Assembly (NCBI RefSeq): GCF_014490665.1
Contig: NZ_CP061038.1
Span: 2,914,001 to 2,978,000 of the forward strand
Origin: Sphingomonas alpina
GTDB lineage: Bacteria; Pseudomonadota; Alphaproteobacteria; Sphingomonadales; Sphingomonadaceae
DNA length: 64,000 bases
Reading direction: 5' to 3'
Position numbers and translations under genes: made by a program. Positions 25,902 through 37,433 of this stretch are shown here, in pieces. The number at the start of each line of letters is the position of its first letter. The stretch's first letter is position 1. The notes beneath the pieces were generated by a model. It did not search any database. It was given only the letters and a program-made list of their open reading frames with translations, and had not been told where the DNA came from.

Positions 25902-25919
25902 CGCCCCCGCTCCGCGCTG

Positions 25920-26825
25920 TTACGGTGACGAGTTCGACACCGATCCATCGCGATGGTCAAGCGGCGTGCCGGAGTCCGGCGGCGGCAGGGGCGATGGCGG
26001 GGGCGGCGGTGGGGGCACGGGGAAGCGATCGCGCAGCCAGGCCGATATCCGCCGCGTCGCCACCGGCGAGAACATCAGGTCATGCCCCGCGCCGCGTTCG
26101 AGCGCGAAGGTCGCCGCCGGCTGTGCCCTGGCCAGCGCGCGGCCGTTGCTGACCGGCACCACGGTATCGGCGGTACCATGATAGATCAGGATCGGTGCGG
26201 TCACCCGGCCGATCTTGGCACGATTGTCGAATTTGTCGCGGACCAGAAAGCCCGGAATATAGGGATAATGCTGAGCGACCACGCGCGGCAGGCTGGCAAA
26301 ACCGGATACGAGAATCAGGCCGCCGACCTTTTTCCGCTTTGCCAGCTCTGTGGCGACGCCCGAGCCGAGCGAATTGCCGATCAGCACGATGTCCTTGAGC
26401 GGCAAGCGGCTATTTTCCAGCCAGTAGATGCCAGCCGCGCCGTCGCGATACAGGTCCTGCTCGTTCGGCGTACCGGGATTGCCGCCATAGCCGCGATATT
26501 CCGGCAGCAGCACGCCATAGCCCTGGGCGGCAAAGGCGCGTGTTGCCACCTCGCTGCCGTTCAGGTCGCCACCATTGCCGTGGAAGAAGACCAGCGTCGG
26601 CCGGCCCTGCCGCGGCGGATGGTAAAAGGCGCGCAGGACCAGCCCGTCGCTGGTGGTGAGCGACATGTCCTGGAATCCGGGTCCGGGATCCTCCGCGAGC
26701 GTCAAGCCCCCGCCCGGCGCCGGATAATAGAAGACGCGCTGGAAGATGTAGAATGCGCCCAATGCGGCCAGATAGAGCGCCAGCGCGCTCCCCAGCAGCC
26801 ACAGCGTGATACCCCCGATCCGCAT
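25920..26825 (-). CDS. Membrane-anchored alpha/beta hydrolase with proline-rich tail
   Basis: 301 residues. One N-terminal membrane helix (ITLWLLGSALALYLAALGAFYIF) anchors an alpha/beta hydrolase with oxyanion region FFHGNGGDL, nucleophile elbow IGNSLGSGVA, catalytic Asp near YHGTADTVVP and His in GAGHDLM. This resembles the BEM46/ABHD13-like group. The last 30 residues are almost all Pro and polar residues (PPPPPPPSPLPPPDSG), an unusual low-complexity tail. Start overlaps the stop of the dienelactone hydrolase gene (TGATG). Confidence 0.87.
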   Translation of the reverse strand: MRIGGITLWLLGSALALYLAALGAFYIFQRVFYYPAPGGGLTLAEDPGPGFQDMSLTTSDGLVLRAFYHPPRQGRPTLVFFHGNGGDLNGSEVATRAFAAQGYGVLLPEYRGYGGNPGTPNEQDLYRDGAAGIYWLENSRLPLKDIVLIGNSLGSGVATELAKRKKVGGLILVSGFASLPRVVAQHYPYIPGFLVRDKFDNRAKIGRVTAPILIYHGTADTVVPVSNGRALARAQPAATFALERGAGHDLMFSPVATRRISAWLRDRFPVPPPPPPPSPLPPPDSGTPLDHRDGSVSNSSP

Positions 26826-27502
26826 CAGCGCGCGTTTGCCTCGAACAATTCGAGCGTCCGTTCCCTGGCCAGGTCGGCGCTCGGTTCATGATAGTCCTTG
26901 CGCCGATCCGAATTGAAGCCATGCCCGGCCTCATAGACATGAACGGTCGCATTGGGGTGATCGGCGGCGATGACCTTCTCGACCCCCTCCATCGGGATAC
27001 CGGTATCGAAGCGCCCGAAGTGCAGGATCACCGGAACCTTGGGCACTTCGCCCGCGGCGCCGGGAATGAGGCTGCCATAATAGCCCGACGCGGCGGCGAC
27101 ATTGTTCATGCGCGTCGCAGCGAACCAGGCGACCGAGCCGCCATAGCAATAGCCGACCACGAACACCGGCCCTTTTGGCGCAAGCGCATCGACACAGGTC
27201 TGCACATCGGCGAGCGACAGGTCGAACGGGTGAAGCTGGCGTGCCAGTTCGATGCTGCGGGCAAGCCCGTCGCCGCCATATTCGGCCTCGAAACCGGGAT
27301 GCTCGCGGTCGAACAGGGCGGGGGCGAGAACTTCATAACCGTCGGCGGCATACTCCTCGACCAAATCCCGGATATGGTCGGTGATGCCGAAAATCTCCTG
27401 CACCAGTACCAGCCCGCCGCGCCGCTCACCCTCCGGCTGTGCATGATAGACGCCGATTTCGGCGCCATCGGACATCGTCATCTTTTCCATCTGGCCCGCC
27501 AT
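26825..27502 (-). CDS. Dienelactone hydrolase family protein
   Basis: 225 residues. The DLH fold uses a Cys nucleophile: C119 in VVGYCYGGS, with E36 (VQEIFGI), an Asp in FGRFDTGIP and the His in EAGHGFNSD. Family members open dienelactones in chlorocatechol breakdown or act as carboxymethylenebutenolidases with broader esterase activity; no catabolic cluster is present here. First gene of a four-gene minus-strand operon. Confidence 0.9.
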   Translation of the reverse strand: MAGQMEKMTMSDGAEIGVYHAQPEGERRGGLVLVQEIFGITDHIRDLVEEYAADGYEVLAPALFDREHPGFEAEYGGDGLARSIELARQLHPFDLSLADVQTCVDALAPKGPVFVVGYCYGGSVAWFAATRMNNVAAASGYYGSLIPGAAGEVPKVPVILHFGRFDTGIPMEGVEKVIAADHPNATVHVYEAGHGFNSDRRKDYHEPSADLARERTLELFEANAR

Positions 27503-27665
27503 CGCGCACTCCTACTATCAAGCAGACTCATTTCCACATGCCCGCCCGCATGCCTGCATTATCAGGCGATTCACCGGCTGCGGCAATTTGGCAAGAGTCC
27601 CCGGATCGGTCCGGGCAGGCCCGTCCTATTCGATCGCGACAGCATTGCCTCGCCAAAAATGGAGA

Positions 27666-29447
27666 TCAAGCCGCGCGAACGTCCGCGATGAGACGGTTGA
27701 TCTGGCCCCGCAATGTCTCGACCCCGCCGGCCACGCGCTCGGCGGTTGTGGCGACATTCTCCGCGCTGCGCCGCGAGCGTTCGGCGCGTTCGCGGAGCAC
27801 CTGCATATTGGCGGCCGCGTCCGCGGTACCGTCCTCGACCTCCTCGATCGCCAGGGCGATGCGCCGGGTCATGTCGCGCTGCCGTTCGACCGCGCCCGCG
27901 ACATTCGCCGCCGAACGGTCGAGATCGGCGACGAGGCCATCGACCGACTGAATCGTCGCCAGTACCGTATCGCTGGCCGATCGCACCGCGGCCAGGCGGG
28001 ATTCGATCCGGCCGGCAGCATGCTGGGTCTGACGGGCAAGCCCCTTCACTTCCTCTGCGACGACTGCGAAGCCGCGCCCGGCGTCACCTGCACGCGCTGC
28101 TTCGATCGTGGCGTTCAGCGCCAGCAAATTGGTCTGGCCGGCGACATCGGCGATCAGGCCGAGGACATCGGCAATCTCATTGACCAGCGCGCCGAGCGAT
28201 TCGGCATGGTCGCGGCCCGCAATGGTCCGCGTCCGCAGCGCCCCCACCCCGGCGCGTGATTCCTGCGCTTCCTCGCTGATATGTTCGATCGCGTCGGTCA
28301 GGGCGCTGCCCGACTGCGCGATGGTTCGCGCGCTCATTGCGCTTTGTTCGGCGAGCGCGGCGGTGGCCAGCGCATGATGCTCGGTCGTGCCGGCCTCGCC
28401 CGACATGACCCCCGCAGTCTCGCGCAGCGCCGGCCCGGCCGAGGCAAGCTGGCTGACCACGGCGCCGGCCTGTCGTTCGAAGGCAGTGAACAATGCTTCG
28501 AGCAGCGCGGCCCGCCTGGCTCGCGCGGCATGTTCCTCGACCTGTGCACGGTGCAGCGCTTCGGCACTGCGGCGCGATTCCTCGCTCAGCCGCCGCGCCT
28601 CGCCCGAGCGGGTGCGGGCGAAAGCGAGTGCGCGGGCGATCTCGCCGATCTCGTCGGCGCGCTCGAGCCCGGGGATGTCGCTATCGTCGCGATCGAGTGT
28701 GATCTCGCGCGTCGCCGCGGCGATCTGCGCCAGTGGCCCCTCGACCCGCTGCCTGAGCATGCGCATGCCCCAGAACGCGACCAGCGCCGCGAGGATCGTG
28801 ACCAGCGCCACGATGACATAAGCGAGAGCGAAGCCGCGTTCGAGCGCGGCGCGTTCGCGCAGAGCGTCCTCGCGCAACTGAGTGATCAGCGAATCGCTGG
28901 CGCCCGTCATCGGGTCGATCGCGGCATAGAGCGCACCGCTGACGAAGAAATCGAGCTGCTCAAGGCGATTGTCGCGCAGCATCTGCAACAGCCGGTCGAT
29001 CGCGAGATTCGCCCCGATGCGCGCGCCTTCGACCCGGGCGACCTTGTCGGCATGGCGGGCATCGAGCGGACGGTCGCGAAAGGATTGCCAGCTCGTCCGG
29101 ATATCCGAGCGCGCCGCCTCGATCGCCCCGATCGCGCCCGCCGCCGACAGATTGCCGCTCTGTACCTTGTGCGCGGTCAGCAGCGCCGTGGCGTAGGAGC
29201 TGTTGACGCGCTGCAGTTCGCCGATCGGGTAGAGCCGGTCGAGAATCAGCGCACGGACCCCGCCGCTGGTGCCGATCGTCGTGCCGAGCAGCGCCAGGGC
29301 GAGCAGCGCCTGAATCGCGAGCAGGGCCCAGACGATCTGTCGCAATTGCGTCCGGATGCTGCCGGTACTCCCTCGCCAGCGCGCGGAGAGGTGCGCAAAT
29401 CGGCGGGTAAACAAAAGCAGCGAAGCGGGGAGATGCGATCGGATCAT
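27666..29447 (-). CDS. Methyl-accepting chemotaxis protein
   Basis: 593 residues. Membrane helix 1 at about 37-58, a periplasmic helical sensor region (about 60-200) without a PAS or Cache signature, helix 2 at about 205-230, HAMP at 230-285, then the cytoplasmic signalling coiled coil with the hairpin tip [21 protein letters not shown]. No che or flagellar genes accompany it. There is no C-terminal NWETF-type tether for CheR/CheB. The ligand is unknown. Confidence 0.92.
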   Translation of the reverse strand: MIRSHLPASLLLFTRRFAHLSARWRGSTGSIRTQLRQIVWALLAIQALLALALLGTTIGTSGGVRALILDRLYPIGELQRVNSSYATALLTAHKVQSGNLSAAGAIGAIEAARSDIRTSWQSFRDRPLDARHADKVARVEGARIGANLAIDRLLQMLRDNRLEQLDFFVSGALYAAIDPMTGASDSLITQLREDALRERAALERGFALAYVIVALVTILAALVAFWGMRMLRQRVEGPLAQIAAATREITLDRDDSDIPGLERADEIGEIARALAFARTRSGEARRLSEESRRSAEALHRAQVEEHAARARRAALLEALFTAFERQAGAVVSQLASAGPALRETAGVMSGEAGTTEHHALATAALAEQSAMSARTIAQSGSALTDAIEHISEEAQESRAGVGALRTRTIAGRDHAESLGALVNEIADVLGLIADVAGQTNLLALNATIEAARAGDAGRGFAVVAEEVKGLARQTQHAAGRIESRLAAVRSASDTVLATIQSVDGLVADLDRSAANVAGAVERQRDMTRRIALAIEEVEDGTADAAANMQVLRERAERSRRSAENVATTAERVAGGVETLRGQINRLIADVRAA

Positions 29448-29641
29448 GCGCCGCCCTATGATCCGCGATGCACCAACAGATGGTTAAGAGTTTGTTACAC
29501 TTTGATGAAATGCGGCATCAATTCGATGTCCCGTCGCATGTCTCGTACCCGGGGTCTGACCGTTCACCTTGTCCTTCGGGTCATGGGATTATCCGACGCC
29601 GACTTGCATCACGGCGAAGCCGATGCTAACCGCGCGGCGAC

Positions 29642-29679
29642 CCATATGGGGGGCCGATTCCGGCCCTCTTTTCATATGG
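29642..29679. promoter_or_regulatory. Nested inverted repeats in the atp operon leader
   Basis: Outer arms CCATATG (29642-29648) and CATATGG (29673-29679) enclose an inner stem GGGCCG (29651-29656), loop ATTC, CGGCCC (29661-29666) followed by TCTTTT. It lies 34-71 bases upstream of the atpH start. The inner stem plus T-run looks like an attenuator or intrinsic terminator, the outer arms can fold over it. Confidence 0.5.
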
Positions 29680-29712
29680 CCTGAAACCCGTTCCAACGAG
29701 GAATTCGACTCC

Positions 29713-30267
29713 GTGGAGACATCCGGCGGCATACAAGCGAGCTTAAGCGGACGCTATGCGACCGCATTGTTCGAGCTCGCGCGTGACGGCAAGGCAATCG
29801 ACGCGGTCGAGGCAAGCCTTGGCCGGGTACGCGCCGCACTCGACCAATCGGCCGATTTCGCGGCACTGACAACCAACCCGCTGCTGTCGCGGATCAATGC
29901 CGGCAAGGGCGTTGCCGCTGCTGCCGATGTGATCGATGTCGACGACACGACCAAGAAGTTCCTCGGCGTATTGGCGCAGAATCGCCGCCTCGCCGAATTG
30001 CCCGCGATCATCCGTTCGTTCCGCGCGCTGGCGGCGAATCACCGCGGCGAAACGACCGCCGAAGTCGTCTCCGCCCATCCGCTGACCGACGACCAGGTCG
30101 ACGCGCTGAAGGATCAGCTGCGCGCCCGTATCGGACGTGACGTTTCGGTCGACCTGTCGGTCGATCCCTCCCTGCTTGGCGGACTGGTCGTGAAGATCGG
30201 TTCGCAGATGATCGATTCGTCGATCAAGACCCGTCTCAATACTCTCGCGCACGCGATGAAAGGCTGA
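29713..30267 (+). CDS. atpH: F1F0 ATP synthase subunit delta
   Basis: 184 residues from the GTG at 29713 ([23 protein letters not shown]), preceded by GAGGA; a longer frame back to 29569 is rejected because the extra 48 residues are not delta-like and the leader hairpins lie there. Shows the conserved N-terminus [14 protein letters not shown] and the C-terminal domain with [26 protein letters not shown]. Delta links F1 to the b subunits. First gene of atpHAGDC, as in other alphaproteobacteria where F0 genes lie elsewhere. Three bases separate it from atpA. Confidence 0.95.
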   Translation: METSGGIQASLSGRYATALFELARDGKAIDAVEASLGRVRAALDQSADFAALTTNPLLSRINAGKGVAAAADVIDVDDTTKKFLGVLAQNRRLAELPAIIRSFRALAANHRGETTAEVVSAHPLTDDQVDALKDQLRARIGRDVSVDLSVDPSLLGGLVVKIGSQMIDSSIKTRLNTLAHAMKG

Positions 30268-31800
<1,533 letters not shown>

Positions 31801-31806
31801 GTAAAT

Positions 31807-31862
31807 TGTGCTCCCGCGAAGGCGGGAGCCCAGACTGGGCCCCCGCCTTCGCGGGGGAACAA
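31807..31862. repeat. Hairpin repeat of family A between atpA and atpG
   Basis: Two arms (about 31807-31832 and 31836-31862) pair almost fully: core GCGAAGGCGGGAGCCCAG against CTGGGCCCCCGCCTTCGC. The first 33 bases are identical to those at 60681-60713. The element ends about 12 bases before the atpG start, just ahead of its ribosome-binding site (GAAGGA). Confidence 0.85.
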
Positions 31863-31873
31863 GAAGGACAAAG

Positions 31874-32755
31874 ATGGCATCGTTGAAGGCCCTCAAGCTC
31901 CGCATCGGCTCAGTGAAGTCGACGCAGAAGATCACCAAGGCGATGAAGATGGTCGCCGCCGCGAAACTGCGCCGTGCGCAGGAAGCGGCGGTCGCCGCGC
32001 GTCCCTATGCCGAGCGGCTGGAGCGCGTGATGGCCAGCCTGGCGTCGAAGGTCAGCGTGAGCGAATCTTCGCCCAAGCTGCTCGCCGGCACCGGCAAGGA
32101 CCAGGTTCATCTGCTGATCGTCGCGACCTCCGAACGGGGTCTGGCGGGCGCGTTCAACTCGAACATCGTTCGCGCCGCGCGCCGCAAGGCCGAGGAGCTG
32201 ATCGCGCAGGGCAAGACGGTCAAATTCTACCTTGCCGGCAAGAAGGGCCGCGTGCTGCGCCGCTTCTATCCCACGATGATCCTGCACGATCATGAGCAGG
32301 GCCAGATCAAGAATGTCGCCTTTTCCGACGCTCGCGCGGTCGCCGACGACGTGATCGCCCGCTTCGAGGCGGGCGAGTTCGATATCGCTCATCTGTTCTA
32401 CGCCAAATTCCAGTCCGCGCTGGTGCAGGAAGCCGCCGGCCGCCAGATCATCCCGGTCGCGATCGATACGAATGCCGCGCCGATCGACGATGGTGGCGCT
32501 GCGGTGACCTATGAGCCCGACGAGGAATCGATCCTCGCCGACCTGTTGCCGCGCAACGTCGCGATCCAGGTGTTCGGTGCGCTGCTCGAAAATGCCGCGT
32601 CGGAACAGGGCAGCCGCATGACCGCGATGGACAATGCCACGCGCAATGCCGGCGACATGATCAATCGCCTCACGATCCAGTATAACCGCACCCGCCAGGC
32701 CGCGATCACGACCGAACTGGTGGAAATCATTTCCGGCGCTGAAGCGCTCAAGTAA
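31874..32755 (+). CDS. atpG: F1F0 ATP synthase subunit gamma
   Basis: 293 residues from the ATG at 31874 ([32 protein letters not shown]), preceded by GAAGGACAAAG; the frame is open back to 31808 only because it reads through the repeat. C-terminal signature [39 protein letters not shown] is complete. Gamma is the rotating central stalk. The gap of 21 bases to atpD is normal. Confidence 0.97.
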   Translation: MASLKALKLRIGSVKSTQKITKAMKMVAAAKLRRAQEAAVAARPYAERLERVMASLASKVSVSESSPKLLAGTGKDQVHLLIVATSERGLAGAFNSNIVRAARRKAEELIAQGKTVKFYLAGKKGRVLRRFYPTMILHDHEQGQIKNVAFSDARAVADDVIARFEAGEFDIAHLFYAKFQSALVQEAAGRQIIPVAIDTNAAPIDDGGAAVTYEPDEESILADLLPRNVAIQVFGALLENAASEQGSRMTAMDNATRNAGDMINRLTIQYNRTRQAAITTELVEIISGAEALK

Positions 32756-34306
<1,551 letters not shown>

Positions 34307-34308
34307 TC

Positions 34309-34430
34309 TTCCTCCCCTCCCGCTTGCGGGAGGGGATCGAGGGGTGGGCGCCCGGCCCGAACGGGGCGCAACGATTATGGTGAGCGCGAGCCCACCCCCG
34401 GCCCCTCCCGCAAGCGGTAGGGGAGAAGGA
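34309..34430. repeat. Long inverted repeat of family B between atpD and atpC
   Basis: Arms at 34309-34349 and 34390-34430 are near reverse complements (core CCTCCCGCTTGCGGGAGGGG / CCCCTCCCGCAAGCGG), with a 40-base centre containing ggcgcaacgattatgg. The left arm also folds on itself. A related element with similar centre is at 53571-53694 between two catabolic genes. Confidence 0.8.
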
Positions 34431-34437
34431 CAAGAAG

Positions 34438-34689
34438 ATGCTGCACTTCGAACTCGTCACCCCTGAAAAGCTCGTCCGCTCGGAGGACGTGTACATGGTC
34501 GTCGTTCCCGGCACCGAAGGCGACTTCGGCGTGCTCGAAGGGCATGCGCCGGTCATGTCGACGATCCGCGACGGCGCGCTGGCGATCTATCGCACCGAAA
34601 AGGGCGAGCCGGAGACGATCGCAATCGAAGGCGGTTTCGCCGAGGTCAATGCCAATGGCCTGACCGTACTGGCCGAACGCGCGGCCTGA
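34438..34689 (+). CDS. atpC: F1F0 ATP synthase subunit epsilon, short form
   Basis: 83 residues: only the N-terminal beta-sandwich ([37 protein letters not shown]) is present and the C-terminal helical hairpin that inhibits ATP hydrolysis in E. coli and Bacillus (residues 90-138) is absent. It is not truncated by a frameshift: the stop follows LTVLAERAA cleanly, and short epsilon is known in alphaproteobacteria, where zeta inhibits instead. Separated from atpD by the family B repeat. Confidence 0.93.
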   Translation: MLHFELVTPEKLVRSEDVYMVVVPGTEGDFGVLEGHAPVMSTIRDGALAIYRTEKGEPETIAIEGGFAEVNANGLTVLAERAA

Positions 34690-34713
34690 GAGCGCCAAAA
34701 CGCGCCTGATATT

Positions 34714-34775
34714 CCGTTCGTGCTGAGCTTGTCGAAACACCGCCCTTTTTTTGACAAGCTCTCAGGGCGAGCGGG
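34714..34775. repeat. Diverged copy of family C inverted repeat
   Basis: CCGTTCGTGCTGAGCTTGTCGAAA (34714-34737) faces GACAAGCTC (34753-34761) and a degraded right end (TCAGGGCGAGCGG). It contains the same words as the repeat at 10836-10909 and sits downstream of atpC, where it may serve as the operon end. Confidence 0.65.
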
Positions 34776-34797
34776 TTTCACTGATCCGCACCCTCCA

Positions 34798-35253
34798 TCA
34801 CATCGGGTTATAGCTCCAGCGCATCGGCTTGCTGCCGTCAGCGAGCGAGATTTCCGCATTGAGTACCTTGCCCTCGCGCCAGTAACGGATGCGCTGCGGA
34901 TAATCATGCGCCGGGTTGGCGAAGACGATCTCGCTCGTCCCTTGCGACACCATCGGAAATGCGACGCGGGCCGCGCCTTCGGGTGAAGCCCAGAAGACCG
35001 GCTTCCCCTCGACATCAGGCAAGATCTGATTGGCCTCCCAGGACTGAAGCGACTCCCCCGCCCCGCTGCGACCCGATCCAAGCATCATGCCGGCGCGCAC
35101 CGGCGTCCAGCATTCCTCGGCCCATTTCTGCTCCGCTTTCATGATCCAGCAGCCGGTCAGCCAGCCTGGCGGCCCCTTGGCAGCCGGCTCGGCGGCGAAG
35201 CTGGCGGCTCCGCCCAGCGCGAGAGCAGCATATGTCGCGATCATCCGATACAT
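34798..35253 (-). CDS. DUF6265 family exported protein
   Basis: 151 residues from the ATG at 35253 (GGAGAAGGCCG precedes it); the frame extends to 35337 but the signal peptide begins here (MYRMIATYAALALGGAASFAAEP). The mature protein starts with a WLTGCWIMKAEQKWAEECWTPVRAGMMLGSGRS pattern typical of DUF6265, and continues with beta strands (SEIVFANPAHDYPQRIRYWREG). A lipocalin-like periplasmic protein of unknown function. Convergent with the atp operon, divergent from the AraC gene. Confidence 0.78.
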   Translation of the reverse strand: MYRMIATYAALALGGAASFAAEPAAKGPPGWLTGCWIMKAEQKWAEECWTPVRAGMMLGSGRSGAGESLQSWEANQILPDVEGKPVFWASPEGAARVAFPMVSQGTSEIVFANPAHDYPQRIRYWREGKVLNAEISLADGSKPMRWSYNPM

Positions 35254-35323
35254 CGGCCTTCTCCCCGTTATTCTCATCGCCAAGTATAGCGGCTGCAGTC
35301 CGGCTGGCTTGAACCGACGCGAC

Positions 35324-36070
35324 ATGGGATATGGCACGATGCGCTATGCCGAACAGCCCCTGCCTGACGCGTTGACCGGGCTGGTCGCAGCGATCTGGAC
35401 CATGGCCGGCGACGGTGAACCCGGCGAGTGGATCGATCATGATGCGACGCCCGATGGCTGTATCGAGGTGATCCATCGGCTGCGCGGCCGGTCGATCTGG
35501 GGCGAGGAACAGCCGGCGCTGTTCGTCACCGGACTGAGCCTGGCGCCGGTGCGCTTCCGGATCAGCGGCGATGCGCATTTTCTCGGCGTCAGGCTCTGGC
35601 CATGGGCATGGGAAATGCTCGGCGGCACGCCCTGCCCCGATTTTGCCGATGGCTGGAACAGGCTCGATCTCGACAGCAAGGCAGGCGCGCTGGTGATGAA
35701 CGCGGATCGCGCCCTGACCGATGTAACCGCGGCGTTCGCTGAAGCTTTGCCCCATCCAATCGGATCGCAGGTGCTGAGCGCGACGCGAGTCGAGGACATC
35801 GTTCGAGCCAGTGGCTATTCCCACCGCACGGTGCAGCGCTGGTTCGAACGCAGTATCGGCATCACGCCGCGTGGCTATCTGCGTCTGATCCGTTTTCGCC
35901 GCGCGATGGTCGAGGTCACGGCACCGGCGACGCTGGCGGATCAGGCGGCGAAAGGCGGTTTTGCCGACCAGGCGCATATGGCTCGCGACTTCCGCCGGCT
36001 CGCCGGGGTCGCCCCTCGCACTGCACGCAGCCGTGCGATCGGCCCGTTCCTGCCCGACGATCCTTTCTAA
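35324..36070 (+). CDS. AraC family transcriptional regulator
   Basis: 248 residues from the ATG at 35324; ATG at 35339 is equally possible (GGGATATGG stands before it). The N-terminal half has the small cupin-like region of DUF6597-type AraC proteins (WIDHDATPDGCIEVIHRLRG, LSLAPVRFRISGDAHFLGVRLWPWAWEML). The C-terminal half has both helix-turn-helix motifs (EDIVRASGYSHRTVQRWFERSIGITPRGYLRLIRFRRAM and AAKGGFADQAHMARDFRRLAGVAP). Target genes unknown. Confidence 0.87.
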   Translation: MGYGTMRYAEQPLPDALTGLVAAIWTMAGDGEPGEWIDHDATPDGCIEVIHRLRGRSIWGEEQPALFVTGLSLAPVRFRISGDAHFLGVRLWPWAWEMLGGTPCPDFADGWNRLDLDSKAGALVMNADRALTDVTAAFAEALPHPIGSQVLSATRVEDIVRASGYSHRTVQRWFERSIGITPRGYLRLIRFRRAMVEVTAPATLADQAAKGGFADQAHMARDFRRLAGVAPRTARSRAIGPFLPDDPF

Positions 36071-36122
36071 ACAGCGTGGGTTCAGCCCGCTCATACAGGA
36101 TTAAGACTGCCCAAAAAATTGG

Positions 36123-36152
36123 CTATATTATTGATATTCAACAATATTATAG
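36123..36152. promoter_or_regulatory. AT-rich dyad upstream of the PAP2 gene
   Basis: CTATATTATTG (36123-36133) and CAATATTATAG (36142-36152) are inverted with one mismatch and an eight-base spacer, in a sharply AT-rich island within a 275-base gap. The shape fits an operator for a dimeric regulator; it could also be part of the promoter. Confidence 0.5.
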
Positions 36153-36345
36153 GCAACTTCTCATCGAAGCGTCAGCCTGAGATATGCAACATACCGGTGT
36201 AACATATCTCCCGTCGCTCACTCCGATCGTGTCGCCCGGCGGCGATCCTATCCTCATGCAGGATCCGGCATGTCATCCTTTCCCGGACTGATCCCAGCAA
36301 GTTCTGCCGGTCAGAACGATGACGAAATGAATTTACCAATTCTCA

Positions 36346-37374
36346 ATGTCATTTTTGCAAAATGACCGCATGGGCGGGACCGACTTATGGCGAAGCGGGC
36401 GACCGATCCTGCATGGCGCACTGGCGCTTCAGGCCGCCGTCCTCGTCCTTTCCTATATTATCACCGGCTTGACGATCGATCTGCTCAGCATCGCGCTGAT
36501 CCTGTTGCCGCTTTTCGTCTGCACAGGGGTCGCGTTTGCCTATCGCAACCGCATCGATGCGCCGAAGCTTGCCATCAGCGCGGAGGCGGCGGCAATCCTG
36601 CTGACCATGTTGTCGCTGGGCACGTTGATCACCTACGCCGCCGGCGCGGCCAGTTTCCCTTTTGCCTATAGCGACGCTGAACTCCATGCCGCCGATCTCA
36701 GGATCGGATTCGACTGGCTCAGCTATGCGAGGATGATCAACGAGTATCCGACGCTCTGCTGGATCCTCAAGCTCGCCTATAATTCCTTTAACGCGCAACC
36801 GCTGCTGCTCCTGGCGGCGCTGATCCTGGCCAATCAGTTCGCCAGGCTGCGCATTTTCCTGCTGGCGATGTTCATCGCACTGGCGGCGACCAGCATCATC
36901 TTCATCTTCTTCCCGGCAATTTCCGCTTATGGCCATTTTGGCGAGGCCGCGCGGCAATTGACCGCGATATATCCGCCGGAAGGCGATGTTCACATTACGA
37001 TCCTGCAGCAGCATATCGCGTTCCTGGAAGGCCTTCGCGACGGCAGCTTTCGGCAAGTGAGCGCACAGACTCTGACCGGGTTGATCACTTTCCCCAGTTT
37101 CCATGCCGTGGTCGCGTGCCTCTTCATGTGGGCCGCCTGGACTGTGCGCGGATTGCGCATCGCGGCCCTGGTAACCAATATGCTGATGCTCGCCGCGTCA
37201 CCATTGTTCGGCGCGCACTATCTGGTCGATCTGTTCGCCGGCGCAGGCGTCGCCGCTCTTTCGGTCATTCTGGCCACTGCCGTCTATGCACGCGAACCCG
37301 TCTGGCCGCCTCGATACATGCCTCGCCTCGCGCGGTTCGGGCGGCGGACCGGAAATGCCGGAGCCGCCGGTTAG
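36346..37374 (+). CDS. PAP2 superfamily membrane phosphatase
   Basis: 342 residues with six or more membrane helices. The phosphatase signature lies at the C-terminal half: PSFHAV with H253 and GAHYLVDLFAG with H291 and D295. PAP2 enzymes remove phosphate from phosphatidic acid, undecaprenyl pyrophosphate or inositol lipids; a long loop (about 200-245) precedes the active site, as in the inositolphosphotransferase-like group. ATG at 36370 is an alternative start. The next gene is an orphan CpaF ATPase. Confidence 0.83.
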   Translation: MSFLQNDRMGGTDLWRSGRPILHGALALQAAVLVLSYIITGLTIDLLSIALILLPLFVCTGVAFAYRNRIDAPKLAISAEAAAILLTMLSLGTLITYAAGAASFPFAYSDAELHAADLRIGFDWLSYARMINEYPTLCWILKLAYNSFNAQPLLLLAALILANQFARLRIFLLAMFIALAATSIIFIFFPAISAYGHFGEAARQLTAIYPPEGDVHITILQQHIAFLEGLRDGSFRQVSAQTLTGLITFPSFHAVVACLFMWAAWTVRGLRIAALVTNMLMLAASPLFGAHYLVDLFAGAGVAALSVILATAVYAREPVWPPRYMPRLARFGRRTGNAGAAG

Positions 37375-37433
37375 CTAATTGTCAAAGCTTGGCGATTAAG
37401 CATCTCATTCCAAGCATGAGGGATTGTTAAGGC

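Noticed and set aside
29569..29712. N-terminal extension of AtpH
   Set aside because: The frame is open, but the extra residues are not conserved-looking and lie over the leader hairpins; the GTG at 29713 has a ribosome-binding site.
31808..31873. N-terminal extension of AtpG
   Set aside because: It is translated repeat sequence; the ATG at 31874 gives the normal N-terminus.
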